From the NCBI GenBank assembly GCA_963784135.1, contig CAWAQG010000012.1, positions 296,503 through 360,502 on the forward strand: DNA of 64,000 bases. Direction: 5' to 3'. The position numbers were made by a program, and so were the translations under genes. The notes under the pieces are model-generated. The model searched no databases, was not told the DNA's origin, and worked only from the letters and a program-made list of their open reading frames with translations. Below are positions 31,565 to 41,574 of the stretch, piece by piece; the first letter of the stretch is position 1; each line of letters starts with the position of its first letter. Source of the stretch: JADFXI01 sp963784135 (lineage in GTDB: Bacteria > Nitrospirota > Thermodesulfovibrionia > Thermodesulfovibrionales > Dissulfurispiraceae).

Positions 31565-33253
31565 ATGCTTAAGTGGTTTTATAATATGGGTCTCAGGAAC
31601 AAGTTTTACCTGATGTTCGGTTCTCTCATTGTTGCGGTAATAGTCGGCGTGGCAATAGGGCAGTGCGTCGTTTCTCCGGGTCCAGGTGGGAGGGCAGGAG
31701 TATAAAGGAATGGACTTTAAAAGCGAAACTATTGACGAAATGTCAAGGATAATGATTAATATCAACCTTCTGCGCGGCACCATGTATGCTAACATTGAAA
31801 ATTCGGATGAAACTGTGAAGAATGCAATGATGCAGAGAATTGAGAACACGGATTCATTATTTCAATCTGTAAAAGGCAAGTTTGACTCCGCCTGCTGAAA
31901 AGGGCAGCTTTTATTGTGGCTCTTGCCATTCAGCTCAAACATCTGTCACCTCCAATCTTATGAATGCACTATAAAACGTGGGAGACATACAAGACCACTA
32001 TGAAAGAAAAAATTATTCCAGGCCTGGGCGCAGGCAATTCCAGCGGAGCTAATGGAGGTTATTGAGGGCCAATTCGAAGATCAGCACCACGACTTGATGA
32101 CAAACCTGTCTCCATCGCTCGACACCTTGAGGGCGGTCTTCCCGATGGTTGTAGAAAAAATGAAAAAAGAGGCCAATTTCATAAGATATGGTTTTCTTGT
32201 CGGCGGCATATTGACAATATGTTTTCTTGTAGTCGTGACGTTATTTCTTTCTTCACTGATAATCAGTCCGGTAGTGGCCATTTCAGAGAAGGCAATGGAG
32301 ATGGCAAATGGGGACCTACCAGCGGATTCGGAGATAAAATGCAAGGGCATGGATGAAATAGGTAAGATGACGCAATCTTTTGAGCCAAATGACAGATAAA
32401 ATAAGAGACTTTGTGACAACCGTGAAAAGTGGTATTTTGACACTCTCTTCCACTTCAGAGCAACTTTCAGCTACTACACGTGAACTCTCTGCGAGAATGG
32501 AGGAGGAACGCAATCAAATGGACCAGATTGCAACATCCACTACAGAGATGTCTCAGAGCATCATCGAGATAGCAAAAATTCTTTACACGTTACAGAGCTA
32601 TCTAATGAAGTCATCTGTTCTGGCTGACGGCGGGAAGGAAATATCAATCAATGCTTTCGAGAAGATCAGTCGCACTTGCCGACATAATCAAAGATACGGC
32701 CAAGACTATAGAGGAACTCGGCGGGCAGTTCTCAAGAGATCGGCGATATAGTGTCTGTCATTACAGATATAGCCGACCAGACAAATCTCCTTGCGTTGAA
32801 TGCCGCAATCGAAGCGGCGCGTGCTGGTGAACAGGGAAGGGGTTTCGCCGTTGTTGCCGACGAGGTGAGAAAGTTGGCTGAAAAGACCTCTAAGGCAACA
32901 AGGGAAATAGCCGGGAAAATAAAGCTTATACAGTCCGAGGCACAAAAGTCTGTAGATACGGTTCGGAAAAGCAAGAAGAAGTTGAAGGCAGCTTGTCCGT
33001 CCTGCAGGGTGTTTCGCAATCTTTTGGCTCGATACACGATGCGTCAACCAATGTTACCGGCGTGACGCAACAAATGGCAACAGCAACAGAGGAACAATCG
33101 TCAACTTCTGAAGTTATAGCCATGCATACTACTACAATGTCGCAATCGATAACTCAGACATATGGCGCTATTGAACAGATAAAGAATGTATCTACCGAAC
33201 TCGCACGAATGACGGAAGATCTTAGGACCCGGACAGATATATTCAAGACTTAG
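31565..33253 (+). pseudogene. Methyl-accepting chemotaxis protein, multiply frameshifted
   Basis: Pieces of one chemoreceptor lie in order across three frames: N-terminal TM (KFYLMFGSLIVAVIVGVAIG), sensor helices (INLLRGTMYANIENSDETV), second TM plus HAMP (SLIISPVVAISEKAMEMANG), and the signalling hairpin (ITDIADQTNLLALNAAIEAA, then RAGEQGRGFAVVADEVRKLA), ending at ARMTEDLRTRTDIFKT. At least four frame changes are needed, so it is a decayed gene. A ribosome site (AGGAGG) and ATG 31565 mark the original start. It may lie on the chromosomal side of the element boundary. Confidence 0.85.
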
Positions 33254-33267
33254 TGCTTTAGTATCGC

Positions 33268-33597
33268 ATGGGATTAAAATACGTTCTTTACTTCTTAATC
33301 GGCGGGATGGTGATAAGTGTTGTCACTTATTTCGCAAGTCATGCGAGGCCCCTCCTTGCGGCTTTTTTAGCCAATCTTCCGGTCATCACACTTGTCACGT
33401 TTCTTACCATTCACCATGAAGCAGGGCAGAAGGTCATTGTGCCATATGCCAAGGGTCTGGTCATGATGATGCTCCCCTGGCTTACGTATATTTTTGCCAT
33501 TATTGTTTTGACGCCTCGTCTCGGTTTTCTCCCCTCGCTGACAACGGGGTTCGCCCTTTATGTTGTTTTCGCTCTCATCATTTTAAAAAAATATTAA
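33268..33597 (+). CDS. DUF3147-like membrane protein
   Basis: This 109-residue protein has four predicted TM segments (VLYFLIGGMVISVVTYFA, LLAAFLANLPVITLVTFLT, LVMMMLPWLTYIFAIIVL, LTTGFALYVVFALIIL). The length, the PxxxP-free short loops and the ILxxLPxIT segment recall the DUF3147/GlpM group, whose function is unclear. It stands alone, 14 bases after the chemoreceptor remnant. Confidence 0.6.
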   Translation: MGLKYVLYFLIGGMVISVVTYFASHARPLLAAFLANLPVITLVTFLTIHHEAGQKVIVPYAKGLVMMMLPWLTYIFAIIVLTPRLGFLPSLTTGFALYVVFALIILKKY

Positions 33598-33667
33598 GTT
33601 CATCTGTCCCGGTTGCCTCACATTGGAATCGATATGAAATGATAAATCCTGTGTGATAAATCCTGTG

Positions 33668-35036
33668 TGTTGTCAACAAATAGAGTTGTCCGGTTTTAGA
33701 GCAAATAAACTGTCCGGTTCTGCAGGGTGGCTGCGCATGGAACATGGCAGGCCACCGATGTCAGTTTTATTGAGTCTCATGCCGCTGCATGTGAGCACTT
33801 TGCAATCTCCTTTCCTTTAGGGTCAAAGACCGCCAGTTTTCTCGGTCCATGGAATATAGCAAGGCCACCATCCGGATAACGATGGACGCGAACTTCGACC
33901 TTAACGTAGTGGCAGCGATATTGATTTGGCGGGATCTGAAGTTTTAGCCCATCGAACTTTACACAGTTGTCGTTGCCTACGGTGCGGTCATACTGTTCGC
34001 ATAGGATGTCTTCCAAGGCAGTGCCTGCCCAAGTCACGAACACGCTCTGTGGTTCCTGCGGGACAACAGTGAACTCGGCATTATGGGCTGGCATATAAGT
34101 ACTGGCAAGATAATCATTGGCCTGCTTCATCTCAGTAATGCCCGCCATTGCAAGCTCCTTGACGAGGCGGTCTTGATGAGTTTCGAAGGCTCGCTCAGAA
34201 CGACCCCTGGCCTCAGGAGAATACGCAGCAATCATCTTAATTCCAAGTTGGCTCATTGCACGACCGAACTGGGTAAGATTTGATTTGTCCACCTTCCCTC
34301 CGGCCTCCGGTGTATGCCAGTAGTGACTTCCACGATCCGTATACAACGAAGCAAACAATCCGTGTTGCTCAATAACTTCTTTTACCCCTTGAAAGCTGCT
34401 TTGAGTGCCTTCCTCCTGCACAAAAAACATCGAGTAGTGTTCACTCGTGGCATCATCCATAGTTACGATTAGATCCCAGTATTTTCCTTCAACCCACTGA
34501 TGTTTGGAACCATCCTGGTGCAGCATCATACCGGTATAAGGTGCCCTTGTACGCTTTTTCCTGTGTGTACCTTTCTGTGCTGCCTTCGGGACCAATCCCT
34601 TTTCCTGAAGGGTGTTCTTGACCCATGTGTAGCTTCTGGTCCCTTGATAAGCACGCCGGTACCAGCTATAAAAATGTTTGACATTGAAACCACAAAAGCG
34701 ATTGCTATAAAGATCCGATAGTGCGACTACTTCATCAACAGGCGCACGTTTATGAGATATTTGCCCTAAACGCTTATCTATAAGGCCCTCCAGGCCCGTA
34801 TCTTCATACCTCAACATATATCTTCTAAATGTCCTATCGCACACACCCAGAAGCGTTGCTGCTTCTTCCTGCGTTAATCGACCTCGTATCCAACCCTCAT
34901 AGCTTTCTTCAAATCTCATCTTCCGTACCTCCTGCAACACTGCCGAACGTTTCATGGATAGCCCCCTTGCTATCCATATATTTTATCCGGACAGTTTATG
35001 TGCTACAGATACGGACAGTTTATCTGCTCGCCACAA
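33668..35036 (-). mobile_element. ISNCY/IS1202-like insertion sequence, copy 1
   Basis: A 1369-bp element with one transposase gene. Both ends hold the word ataaactgtccg in inverse orientation (at 33706 and twice at the right end). It is flanked by 16-bp direct repeats tgtgataaatcctgtg (33652-33667 and 35037-35052). Comparison with copy 2 at 47540 fixes the ends to within about 2 bases. Confidence 0.85.
33777..34955 (-). CDS. ISNCY-family DDE transposase, copy 1
   Basis: This 392-residue protein has an N-terminal helix-turn-helix (QEEAATLLGVCDRTFRRYML) and a DDE integrase core: LHQDGSKHQWV (first Asp), LYTDRGSHYW (second Asp) and GRSERAFETHQDRL (Glu). The long target duplication agrees with the IS1202-like group. 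The predicted protein appears identical to that of copy 2 at 47649. It is intact and probably active. Confidence 0.9.
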   Translation of the reverse strand: MKRSAVLQEVRKMRFEESYEGWIRGRLTQEEAATLLGVCDRTFRRYMLRYEDTGLEGLIDKRLGQISHKRAPVDEVVALSDLYSNRFCGFNVKHFYSWYRRAYQGTRSYTWVKNTLQEKGLVPKAAQKGTHRKKRTRAPYTGMMLHQDGSKHQWVEGKYWDLIVTMDDATSEHYSMFFVQEEGTQSSFQGVKEVIEQHGLFASLYTDRGSHYWHTPEAGGKVDKSNLTQFGRAMSQLGIKMIAAYSPEARGRSERAFETHQDRLVKELAMAGITEMKQANDYLASTYMPAHNAEFTVVPQEPQSVFVTWAGTALEDILCEQYDRTVGNDNCVKFDGLKLQIPPNQYRCHYVKVEVRVHRYPDGGLAIFHGPRKLAVFDPKGKEIAKCSHAAA

Positions 35037-35135
35037 TGTGATAAATCCTGTGATGGAGTTCTCTCTTTTGCATGATATAATTGAGATAAGAAGTTTGCGG
35101 ATGTTATTTTAAGCAGAGAAAAGAATCTATATACC

Positions 35136-36254
35136 ATGAGTCAACTTTTCACTCCCTTGCAATTAGGACAGTTGGAACTGGCAAACCGCATAGTTGTTTC
35201 GCCAATGTGTCAGTATAGTGCCGACGACGGCGTGCCGGGCGACTGGCATCTGCATCACCTTATGCAACTCGGCTGTTCTGGCGCCGGACTGGTTATGGTA
35301 GAGGCAACAGCTGTCGAACGGCGTGGCCGGATTACACACGGTTGTTTAGGACTCTATTCTGATGCATGTGAAGCAGCACTCGGGCGTGTCATGAGTGCAG
35401 TGAGGCGCTTTGCCGGACCCTCACGATTTGGCATTCAGCTTGCCCATGCCGGAAGGAAGGCTTCGGCCAAGCGCCCATGGGAGGATGGAGGGAGACCGCT
35501 TGCTCCCGGTGAGGACCCCTGGCCGGCGGTTGGGCCTTCGTCATTGCCGTATGTTGACGGGTGGCCGGTCCCGGAGGCATTGGATAGGGAGGGGATGCAG
35601 AGAATCCTCACGGCATTTGCCTGTGCTGCGCGCAGGGCAGCGCGAACCGGATTTGAAGTTGTTGAGGTACATGCGGCCCATGGCTACCTCCTCCATGAGT
35701 TTCTCTCTCCAATTGCGAACAGGCGCACGGATTCTTATGGCGGTAATCTGGAGAAACGTATGCGGTTTCCCCTTGAGGTTGTAAGTGTTGTCCGGGAAGC
35801 ATTGCCGGAAGGCATAGTTTTGGGAGTCCGCATTACGGGCACTGATTGGCTTGAGGGGGGATTGACGCTCGATGATGCAGTTGTGTTTGCGAACGAACTG
35901 AGATCACTCGGCGCCGGGTACGCCTGTGTTTCATCGGGCGGAATAACGCGGTCGATCAAAGTGCCGGTTGCTCCTGGTTACCAGGTGCCCTTGGCGGAAC
36001 GAGTAAAAAAGGAATCGGGGATTGTTACGCGGACAGTGGGCATGATTTTCACTCCTGAACAGGCAGAGGACATCATTACATCCGGAAAAGCTGATATGGT
36101 GTGTATGGCCCGGGCTTTTCTGGACAATCCCCGGTGGGTCTGGCATGCTTCTGAAAAGCTTGGCGCTACTATTCAGTATCCACCTCAATACGCGAGGGCG
36201 CAACGATCTGTATGGTCAGGAGCCGAAGCTATACGGCCTGTCAAGAAACAGTAG
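35136..36254 (+). CDS. Old-yellow-enzyme family NADH:flavin oxidoreductase (YqjM-like)
   Basis: This 372-residue FMN enzyme begins SQLFTPLQLGQLELANRIVV and has SPMCQYSADDG with Cys25, which tunes FMN in the YqjM/NamA subgroup, the substrate-binding HAGRK and HAAHGYLLHEFLSP motifs, and the C-terminal GKADMVCMARAFLDNPRWV. It reduces activated C=C bonds of enones or oxidised nucleotides and lipids using NAD(P)H. The copy of IS end 1 lies about 100 bases upstream, so its promoter may be affected. The rhomboid gene follows with no gap. Confidence 0.88.
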   Translation: MSQLFTPLQLGQLELANRIVVSPMCQYSADDGVPGDWHLHHLMQLGCSGAGLVMVEATAVERRGRITHGCLGLYSDACEAALGRVMSAVRRFAGPSRFGIQLAHAGRKASAKRPWEDGGRPLAPGEDPWPAVGPSSLPYVDGWPVPEALDREGMQRILTAFACAARRAARTGFEVVEVHAAHGYLLHEFLSPIANRRTDSYGGNLEKRMRFPLEVVSVVREALPEGIVLGVRITGTDWLEGGLTLDDAVVFANELRSLGAGYACVSSGGITRSIKVPVAPGYQVPLAERVKKESGIVTRTVGMIFTPEQAEDIITSGKADMVCMARAFLDNPRWVWHASEKLGATIQYPPQYARAQRSVWSGAEAIRPVKKQ

Positions 36255-36926
36255 ATGGTCCCTTTTAAGGTTGATAATCCGTCCCGCACATTCCCTTTTG
36301 TAACGTTGGGGCTGATTATTGCCAATATCATTGTGTTTATCTGGGAAATGGTGACACCCATGGGGGGAGAGCAGATTGCTCTCCTCTATGGGGCCATACC
36401 GCATAACCTTGTTACTTTTAGAGGCGCCCAGATGGTGTCTCCGCCGGTGAGTGTATTCACCTCCATGTTCCTTCACGGCGGTTTTTTTCATATCGGGGGC
36501 AATATGCTCTTTCTATGGATATTCGGCAATAATATTGAGGATGAGCTTGGTCGTTTCAGGTTTTTGCTGTTTTACCTGTTCTCCGGAGTTGTAGCAGCCT
36601 ATGGTAATGCACTGACCGATCCCAAATCGATGATCCCCATGATTGGAGCGAGCGGTGCAATATCGGGGGTGTTAGGCGCCTATATACTGCTGTTCCCTCG
36701 TGCAAGGGTGCATACCCTTCTTTTCTTTGGATTTTTCTGGCAGGTCGTGCGCATTCCCGCGGTCTTTGTCATCGGCTTCTGGATTCTGATTCAGGTCTTT
36801 AGCGGCCTCCTTAGTACCGGAACTCTCCAGCATGGCGGCGTTGCGTGGTTCGCCCATGTAGGCGGCTTTCTGGCAGGACTCCTGACAATAAGGTGCTGGT
36901 TGCCGCAGAAAAAAATCAGATTTTGA
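36255..36926 (+). CDS. Rhomboid-family intramembrane serine protease
   Basis: This 223-residue membrane protein has six to seven TM segments, the catalytic GASGAISG (Ser133) and a His in AHVGGFLAG (His201), plus HGGFFHIGGNMLFLWIFG with the conserved HxxxN region. It cleaves single-pass membrane proteins. The ATG immediately follows the stop of the upstream reductase gene, so the two are probably co-transcribed. Confidence 0.88.
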   Translation: MVPFKVDNPSRTFPFVTLGLIIANIIVFIWEMVTPMGGEQIALLYGAIPHNLVTFRGAQMVSPPVSVFTSMFLHGGFFHIGGNMLFLWIFGNNIEDELGRFRFLLFYLFSGVVAAYGNALTDPKSMIPMIGASGAISGVLGAYILLFPRARVHTLLFFGFFWQVVRIPAVFVIGFWILIQVFSGLLSTGTLQHGGVAWFAHVGGFLAGLLTIRCWLPQKKIRF

Positions 36927-36999
36927 TAGAAAAAAGCCGAAAATAACTGAAAACAGCTATTATTAGCTGCTATTAAGCTTTATTCGTCTTTCTAAAGCC

Positions 37000-37028
37000 T
37001 TGCAACTGTTTTAGTTTTACGTTATTAT
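37000..37028 (+). promoter_or_regulatory. Sigma-70-type promoter of groESL
   Basis: TTGCAA (37000-37005), a 17-base spacer and TATTAT (37023-37028). The -10 box directly touches the CIRCE operator. Confidence 0.6.
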
Positions 37029-37054
37029 TAGCACTCAACGATGGTGAGTGCTAA
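37028..37054. promoter_or_regulatory. CIRCE operator (HrcA site)
   Basis: TTAGCACTC-N9-GAGTGCTAA, an exact match to the CIRCE consensus, 81 bases upstream of groES. HrcA binds it and represses groESL until heat shock. Confidence 0.95.
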
Positions 37055-37135
37055 CAGACCGTCTATACCGGTCATTACCTTGAACGGTTTTCCGTTAAGG
37101 ATTGAAAATTATTTTTAAAAGGAGGTTAGTTTGGT

Positions 37136-37399
37136 ATGAAGATTAAGCCACTTAAGGACAGAGTAGTTATCAGGTACTCGGAAGAACAAGAAGAAAAAAC
37201 AGCAGGCGGCATTTACGTTCCTGATGTTGCCAAAGAGAAACCGCAAAAAGGCACCGTGGAAGCGGTCGGTTCAGAAGTTAAGGAAGTGAAGGCCGGGAAC
37301 CAGGTGCTCTTCGACAAGTATTCAGGATCGAAAATCAAAATCGACAATGTTGAGTATTTGATCGTGAAAGAAGAAGATCTTTTAGGAATAATTGAATAA
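37136..37399 (+). CDS. groES: Co-chaperonin GroES
   Basis: This 87-residue protein starts MKIKPLKDRVVIRYSEEQEE and contains the mobile loop (KTAGGIYVPDVAKEKP) and VLFDKYSGSKIKIDN. As a heptamer it caps GroEL. AAAAGGAGG lies 10 bases upstream. It has the normal length and is controlled by CIRCE. Confidence 0.97.
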   Translation: MKIKPLKDRVVIRYSEEQEEKTAGGIYVPDVAKEKPQKGTVEAVGSEVKEVKAGNQVLFDKYSGSKIKIDNVEYLIVKEEDLLGIIE

Positions 37400-37419
37400 A
37401 AAAAGGAGGACTGAATATT

Positions 37420-39054
37420 ATGGCGGCAAAGCAACTTTTGTTTGACGAAGCGGCAAGGCAGACTATTTTACGGGGCGTGACTGTTCTTACCGATGCAGTA
37501 AAGGCTACCCTTGGCCCGAGGGGAAGGAACGTAATTATAGACAGGAAATTTGGTGCGCCAAATATAACAAAGGACGGCGTCACTGTTGCAAAAGAAATCG
37601 AGCTGAAGGACCCTTATGAGAATATGGGCGCCCAGCTCCTGAGAGAGGTTGCCTCCAAAACCTCTGATGTGGCTGGTGACGGGACGACAACCGCGACCGT
37701 GCTGGCCTATGCCATTTACAAAGAGGGCATGAGGCATGTGACTGCAGGCGCAAATTCTATTGACCTGAAAAGGGGAATTGACCTGGCAGTCGAAGCTGTG
37801 GTCGGGGAGTTAAAAACAATGAGCAGGCCTGTTGCCGAGAAAAAGGAAATTGCACAGGTCGGCACCATTTCAGCAAATAATGATCCCTCTATCGGCGAAT
37901 TGATTGCCGAGGCGATGGACAAGGTCGGCAAGGATGGGGTTATTACTGTTGAAGAAGCTAAAAGCATGGCGACAGCTCTTGATGTGGTTGAGGGAATGCA
38001 GTTTGACAGAGGATATATTTCTCCCTACTTCATCACCGACCCCGACAGGATGGAGTGCGTGCTTGACGATGTGTTCATTCTTATCCACGACAAAAAGATT
38101 TCGAGCATGAAAGACCTCCTCCCCATTCTTGAACAGATTGCTAAAATGGGCAAGCCGCTGCTCATCATTTCCGAGGAAGTCGAGGGCGAGGCGCTTGCGA
38201 CCCTTGTGGTGAACAAGCTGCGCGGGACCCTTCAGGTTGCCGCAGTGAAGGCCCCCGGTTTCGGAGACAGGAGAAAGGCAATGCTCGAGGATATTGCCGT
38301 TCTTACCGGCGGTACGGTCATTTCCGAGGACCTCGGACTAAAGCTCGAAAATGTCAAGCTGAACGATTTAGGCAGAGCTCGCAAGATCACCATCGATAAA
38401 GAAAACACCACTATTGTCGAGGGAGCAGGTGATAATGCAAAGATTCAGGGCAGGGTAAAACAGATCAAGGCCCAGGTTGAAGAAACCACTTCTGATTACG
38501 ACAGGGAAAAGCTTCAGGAGCGGCTTGCGAAACTGGTCGGCGGTGTAGCGGTCATTAATGTCGGAGCTGCAACCGAATCTGAAATGAAAGAGAAAAAGGC
38601 CAGAGTTGAGGACGCCCTCCATGCGACAAGGGCTGCTGTCGAGGAAGGTATCGTGCCCGGCGGCGGTGTTGCCCTTATCAGGTGCATCAAGGCGCTGGAT
38701 AAGATGAAACTGGACACTGACCAGCAGCTCGGCGTGAATATAATTAAAAAGGCGCTGGATGAGCCGATAAAACAGATAATTCAGAATGCCGGCATCGAGA
38801 GTGCAATTATAGTTGAAAAGGTGAGGGCATCAAAAGATGTTAATTACGGGTATGACGCCTATAAAGAGGAGTACACCGATATGATTAAGGCGGGCATCAT
38901 TGACCCGACAAAGGTGACCAGGTCGGCGCTTCAGAATGCAGCGTCCGTAGCTGGTTTGATGCTTACCACGGAAGTGATGATTACCGAGATGCCTGAAGAG
39001 GAGAAAAAGATGCCCCAGATGCCGGGCGGCGGCGGTATGGAAGGCATGTACTAA
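37420..39054 (+). CDS. groEL: Chaperonin GroEL
   Basis: This 544-residue protein has the ATP-binding segments ATLGPRGRNVIIDRKFGAP and DVAGDGTTTATVLAYAI, the VEGMQFDRGYISPYF segment, and the C-terminal PQMPGGGGMEGMY. It folds non-native proteins in the cytoplasm. It starts 20 bases after groES with AAAAGGAGG upstream. It has the normal length and no oddities. Confidence 0.98.
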   Translation: MAAKQLLFDEAARQTILRGVTVLTDAVKATLGPRGRNVIIDRKFGAPNITKDGVTVAKEIELKDPYENMGAQLLREVASKTSDVAGDGTTTATVLAYAIYKEGMRHVTAGANSIDLKRGIDLAVEAVVGELKTMSRPVAEKKEIAQVGTISANNDPSIGELIAEAMDKVGKDGVITVEEAKSMATALDVVEGMQFDRGYISPYFITDPDRMECVLDDVFILIHDKKISSMKDLLPILEQIAKMGKPLLIISEEVEGEALATLVVNKLRGTLQVAAVKAPGFGDRRKAMLEDIAVLTGGTVISEDLGLKLENVKLNDLGRARKITIDKENTTIVEGAGDNAKIQGRVKQIKAQVEETTSDYDREKLQERLAKLVGGVAVINVGAATESEMKEKKARVEDALHATRAAVEEGIVPGGGVALIRCIKALDKMKLDTDQQLGVNIIKKALDEPIKQIIQNAGIESAIIVEKVRASKDVNYGYDAYKEEYTDMIKAGIIDPTKVTRSALQNAASVAGLMLTTEVMITEMPEEEKKMPQMPGGGGMEGMY

Positions 39055-39126
39055 AAAACAGCACGCCCGTGGCCGGTGTCCGGCAGTTTGCAGCCGGAAG
39101 TTCCACGGCATAACGGGGTGAAGTCA

Positions 39127-39151
39127 GGGGCGGCCGTAATAAGGCCGCCCC
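39127..39151 (+). terminator. Terminator after groEL
   Basis: GGGGCGGCC-gtaataa-GGCCGCCCC, a 9-bp perfect GC stem followed by ATTTCAATTTT. Confidence 0.75.
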
Positions 39152-39190
39152 ATTTCAATTTTATGATTATAATCTGTTATTCTTGGTAGT

Positions 39191-40258
39191 ATGACCGTAA
39201 GACATAATATCAAATTATTCATTGCCGTATTTTTCCTCCTGCCTCTTATATATATAGGTTCGCAGCTTTTCGTACCTTCTTACATCGGCACTGCACAACT
39301 GGAAGTGCAAATACCGGAGGGTGCTACCTATAAACAGGCCATTAACATTCTCTACAGTAACAATCTTATACGGGACAAAAATATCTTTATCATTCTGGGC
39401 AAGCTGACCGGCCTTGACCGGAAGATACGATATGGATATTACTCATTCTGGGGCAGAATGAGCCCGTTTCAGGTGTTCAGACGTTTAAGAGAGGGAAAAA
39501 TTATCGAATATGAGGTGACCATAGTTGAGGGAGACAGCCTGCCCGAGATCGGCACTAAACTTGCCGCAGCTAAAATCATAACGCTCGACGATTTCAATAA
39601 ACTTGTCAGGGACAGCGACTTTCTTAAGTTACTGGGAATTTATGCCCCCAGCATTGAGGGCTATCTCTTTCCCCAGACTTACAAAATCCCCAAAGGGGTG
39701 AATCCGAAAACAGTGCTGAAAGGTATGGTCTCTTTGTTCAGAGCGGCATATACGGATGAACTGCGAAAGCGGGCGAAAGAAATAGGCTGGAGCGAAAACA
39801 GGGTGCTGACCCTGGCTTCCATTATAGAGAAAGAGGCGGTAACCGACAAGGAACGGCCCATAATTTCTGCCGTATATCATAACAGGATCGCTCAGGGTAT
39901 GCCCCTGCAGGCGGATCCGACTGCAATCTACGGAGTAAAAAGCAGCAAACTGAAAATAACAAGAAGTGATCTCAAAAACAAGACCAATTACAATACATAT
40001 GTAATTAAAGGGCTGCCTCCAGGACCTATAGCATCCCCTGGAATAAAATCGATTATCGCGGCATTGTACCCCGCAAATGTGCCTTACCTGTATTTTGTGT
40101 CTCAAAATAACGGTACTCACTACTTCTCAAAAACACTGGCCGAACATAGGGCCGCAATCATGAGGATACGGTCCGGCAACGGCGCCTCAGAAACAGAATC
40201 AGGGGAACTATACTCTGGAGATAGAGCGGAAAGGATGAGTAAGAATGTCGCCAATTAA
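39191..40258 (+). CDS. mltG: Endolytic murein transglycosylase MltG
   Basis: This 355-residue YceG-family enzyme has one N-terminal TM helix (LFIAVFFLLPLIYIGSQLF), a LysM-like domain (IPEGATYKQAINIL) and the catalytic core with ASIIEKEAVTDKERP (catalytic Glu) and PLQADPTAIYG, ending with NVPYLYFVSQNNGTHYFSKT. It cuts nascent glycan strands and sets their length. It overlaps ispG by 14 bases. Confidence 0.93.
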   Translation: MTVRHNIKLFIAVFFLLPLIYIGSQLFVPSYIGTAQLEVQIPEGATYKQAINILYSNNLIRDKNIFIILGKLTGLDRKIRYGYYSFWGRMSPFQVFRRLREGKIIEYEVTIVEGDSLPEIGTKLAAAKIITLDDFNKLVRDSDFLKLLGIYAPSIEGYLFPQTYKIPKGVNPKTVLKGMVSLFRAAYTDELRKRAKEIGWSENRVLTLASIIEKEAVTDKERPIISAVYHNRIAQGMPLQADPTAIYGVKSSKLKITRSDLKNKTNYNTYVIKGLPPGPIASPGIKSIIAALYPANVPYLYFVSQNNGTHYFSKTLAEHRAAIMRIRSGNGASETESGELYSGDRAERMSKNVAN

Positions 40259-41312
40259 TAGAAAAAAAACCAGAAAGATATATGTCGGAAGCGTTGCAGT
40301 AGGCGGGGGAGAGCCTATCTCTGTTCAATCAATGACAAAGACCGATACCCGTAATGTGCAGGCCACGGTTGAACAGATACGGTATCTGGAGTCAGTGGGA
40401 TGTGACATTATCAGGCTGGCCGTGCCTGATTTGGATGCGGCCCGCGTCCTCGCTCTGATTAAGAAGGATGTCACTATCCCCATTATTGCTGATATACATT
40501 TCGACTGGAGATTGGCCCTTGAAGCACTGTCACAGGGAGTGGACGGCCTTAGGCTTAACCCCGGCAATATCGGCGCACCCTGGAAGATAAAAGAAGTAGT
40601 GCTTGCTGCATCTGAACGGTCCGTGCCGATAAGGATAGGCGTCAATGCAGGTTCGCTGGATAAAACACTGCTTGAGAAATACGGACACCCCACTCCCGAG
40701 GCACTTGTAGAAAGTGCCGAGGACAATATCAAAATCCTTGAGGACTTGTATTTTCAGAATATAAAGGTTTCGCTCAAGGCCTCGAACGTGACAAAGACAG
40801 TCGAGGCATACCGCTTGTTCTCGGAAAAATACGATTACCCGCTCCATGTCGGCATTTCAGAGGCAGGCCCTTCCTTCAGCGGGACCATCAAGAGCGCAGT
40901 CGGCGTCGGCATACTGTTGGCCCAGGGTATAGGCGATACGGTAAGAATTTCACTCACTGACGAATCAGCCGAAGAGATCAGGGTCGCTTATGAGATTTTA
41001 AAATCCCTCGGTTTGCGGCGGCGGGGCCCGGAAATAATTTCGTGTCCCACCTGCGGAAGGTGCTGTATCGATTTAAAACCGCTTGCCCGGAAAGTGGAGG
41101 ATGCAATTAAAGACATTAAAGAGCCGATCAGTGTCGCGGTAATGGGCTGTGTGGTCAACGGGCCTGGTGAGGCGAGAGAAGCTGACTTCGGCATTGCAGG
41201 GGGCAAAGGCATGGGCCTTGTCTTTAAAAAAGGGGAAGTAGTGGGACAGGTGAAAGAAGAGGAGTTGCTTGAGGCGCTGATGAAATTGATTAATGAGAAC
41301 GCCAACACATAA
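40245..41312 (+). CDS. ispG: IspG, 4-hydroxy-3-methylbut-2-enyl diphosphate synthase
   Basis: This 355-residue enzyme of the MEP isoprenoid pathway starts with RKIYVGSVAVGGGEPISVQS and has the [4Fe-4S] cysteines in CPTCGRCC and in MGCVVNGPGEA, with the following DFGIAGGKGMGLVFKKG. It converts MEcPP to HMBPP. Its start lies inside the mltG end, with AAGG about 10 bases upstream. It has the short bacterial form (no central insert). Confidence 0.96.
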   Translation: MSPINRKKTRKIYVGSVAVGGGEPISVQSMTKTDTRNVQATVEQIRYLESVGCDIIRLAVPDLDAARVLALIKKDVTIPIIADIHFDWRLALEALSQGVDGLRLNPGNIGAPWKIKEVVLAASERSVPIRIGVNAGSLDKTLLEKYGHPTPEALVESAEDNIKILEDLYFQNIKVSLKASNVTKTVEAYRLFSEKYDYPLHVGISEAGPSFSGTIKSAVGVGILLAQGIGDTVRISLTDESAEEIRVAYEILKSLGLRRRGPEIISCPTCGRCCIDLKPLARKVEDAIKDIKEPISVAVMGCVVNGPGEAREADFGIAGGKGMGLVFKKGEVVGQVKEEELLEALMKLINENANT

Positions 41313-41574
41313 TCTGCATCGGTATTTATTCGCGAGCCCTTACGTTGACGACATTTGTAAACGCAAATTCTGACTATCAATTAAAACAGATCAGAAACCT
41401 GATTATTAAGTACAAATTAAAATTGGAGGGAAACCATGAAAAGTAAATACATGCTTTTTTGCACGGTAGCAAAAATATAACAGAACATATCGAAAAAGCA
41501 TTTACTGGTCAAACACACTCAAATTCGTTTATGAAAGTGTTATAATAAGATTATTAAGAGAGGGGGTCTGCAAA
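41313..41574 (+). other. Gap with a 14-codon ORF (41436-41480)
   Basis: A near-perfect ribosome site (TTGGAGGG) precedes ATG 41436, which reads MKSKYMLFCTVAKI and stops. It could be a leader peptide or the start of a deleted gene. Otherwise nothing is seen in the 262 bases; the FlgC-like gene has its own GAGAGGGGG site. Confidence 0.3.
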
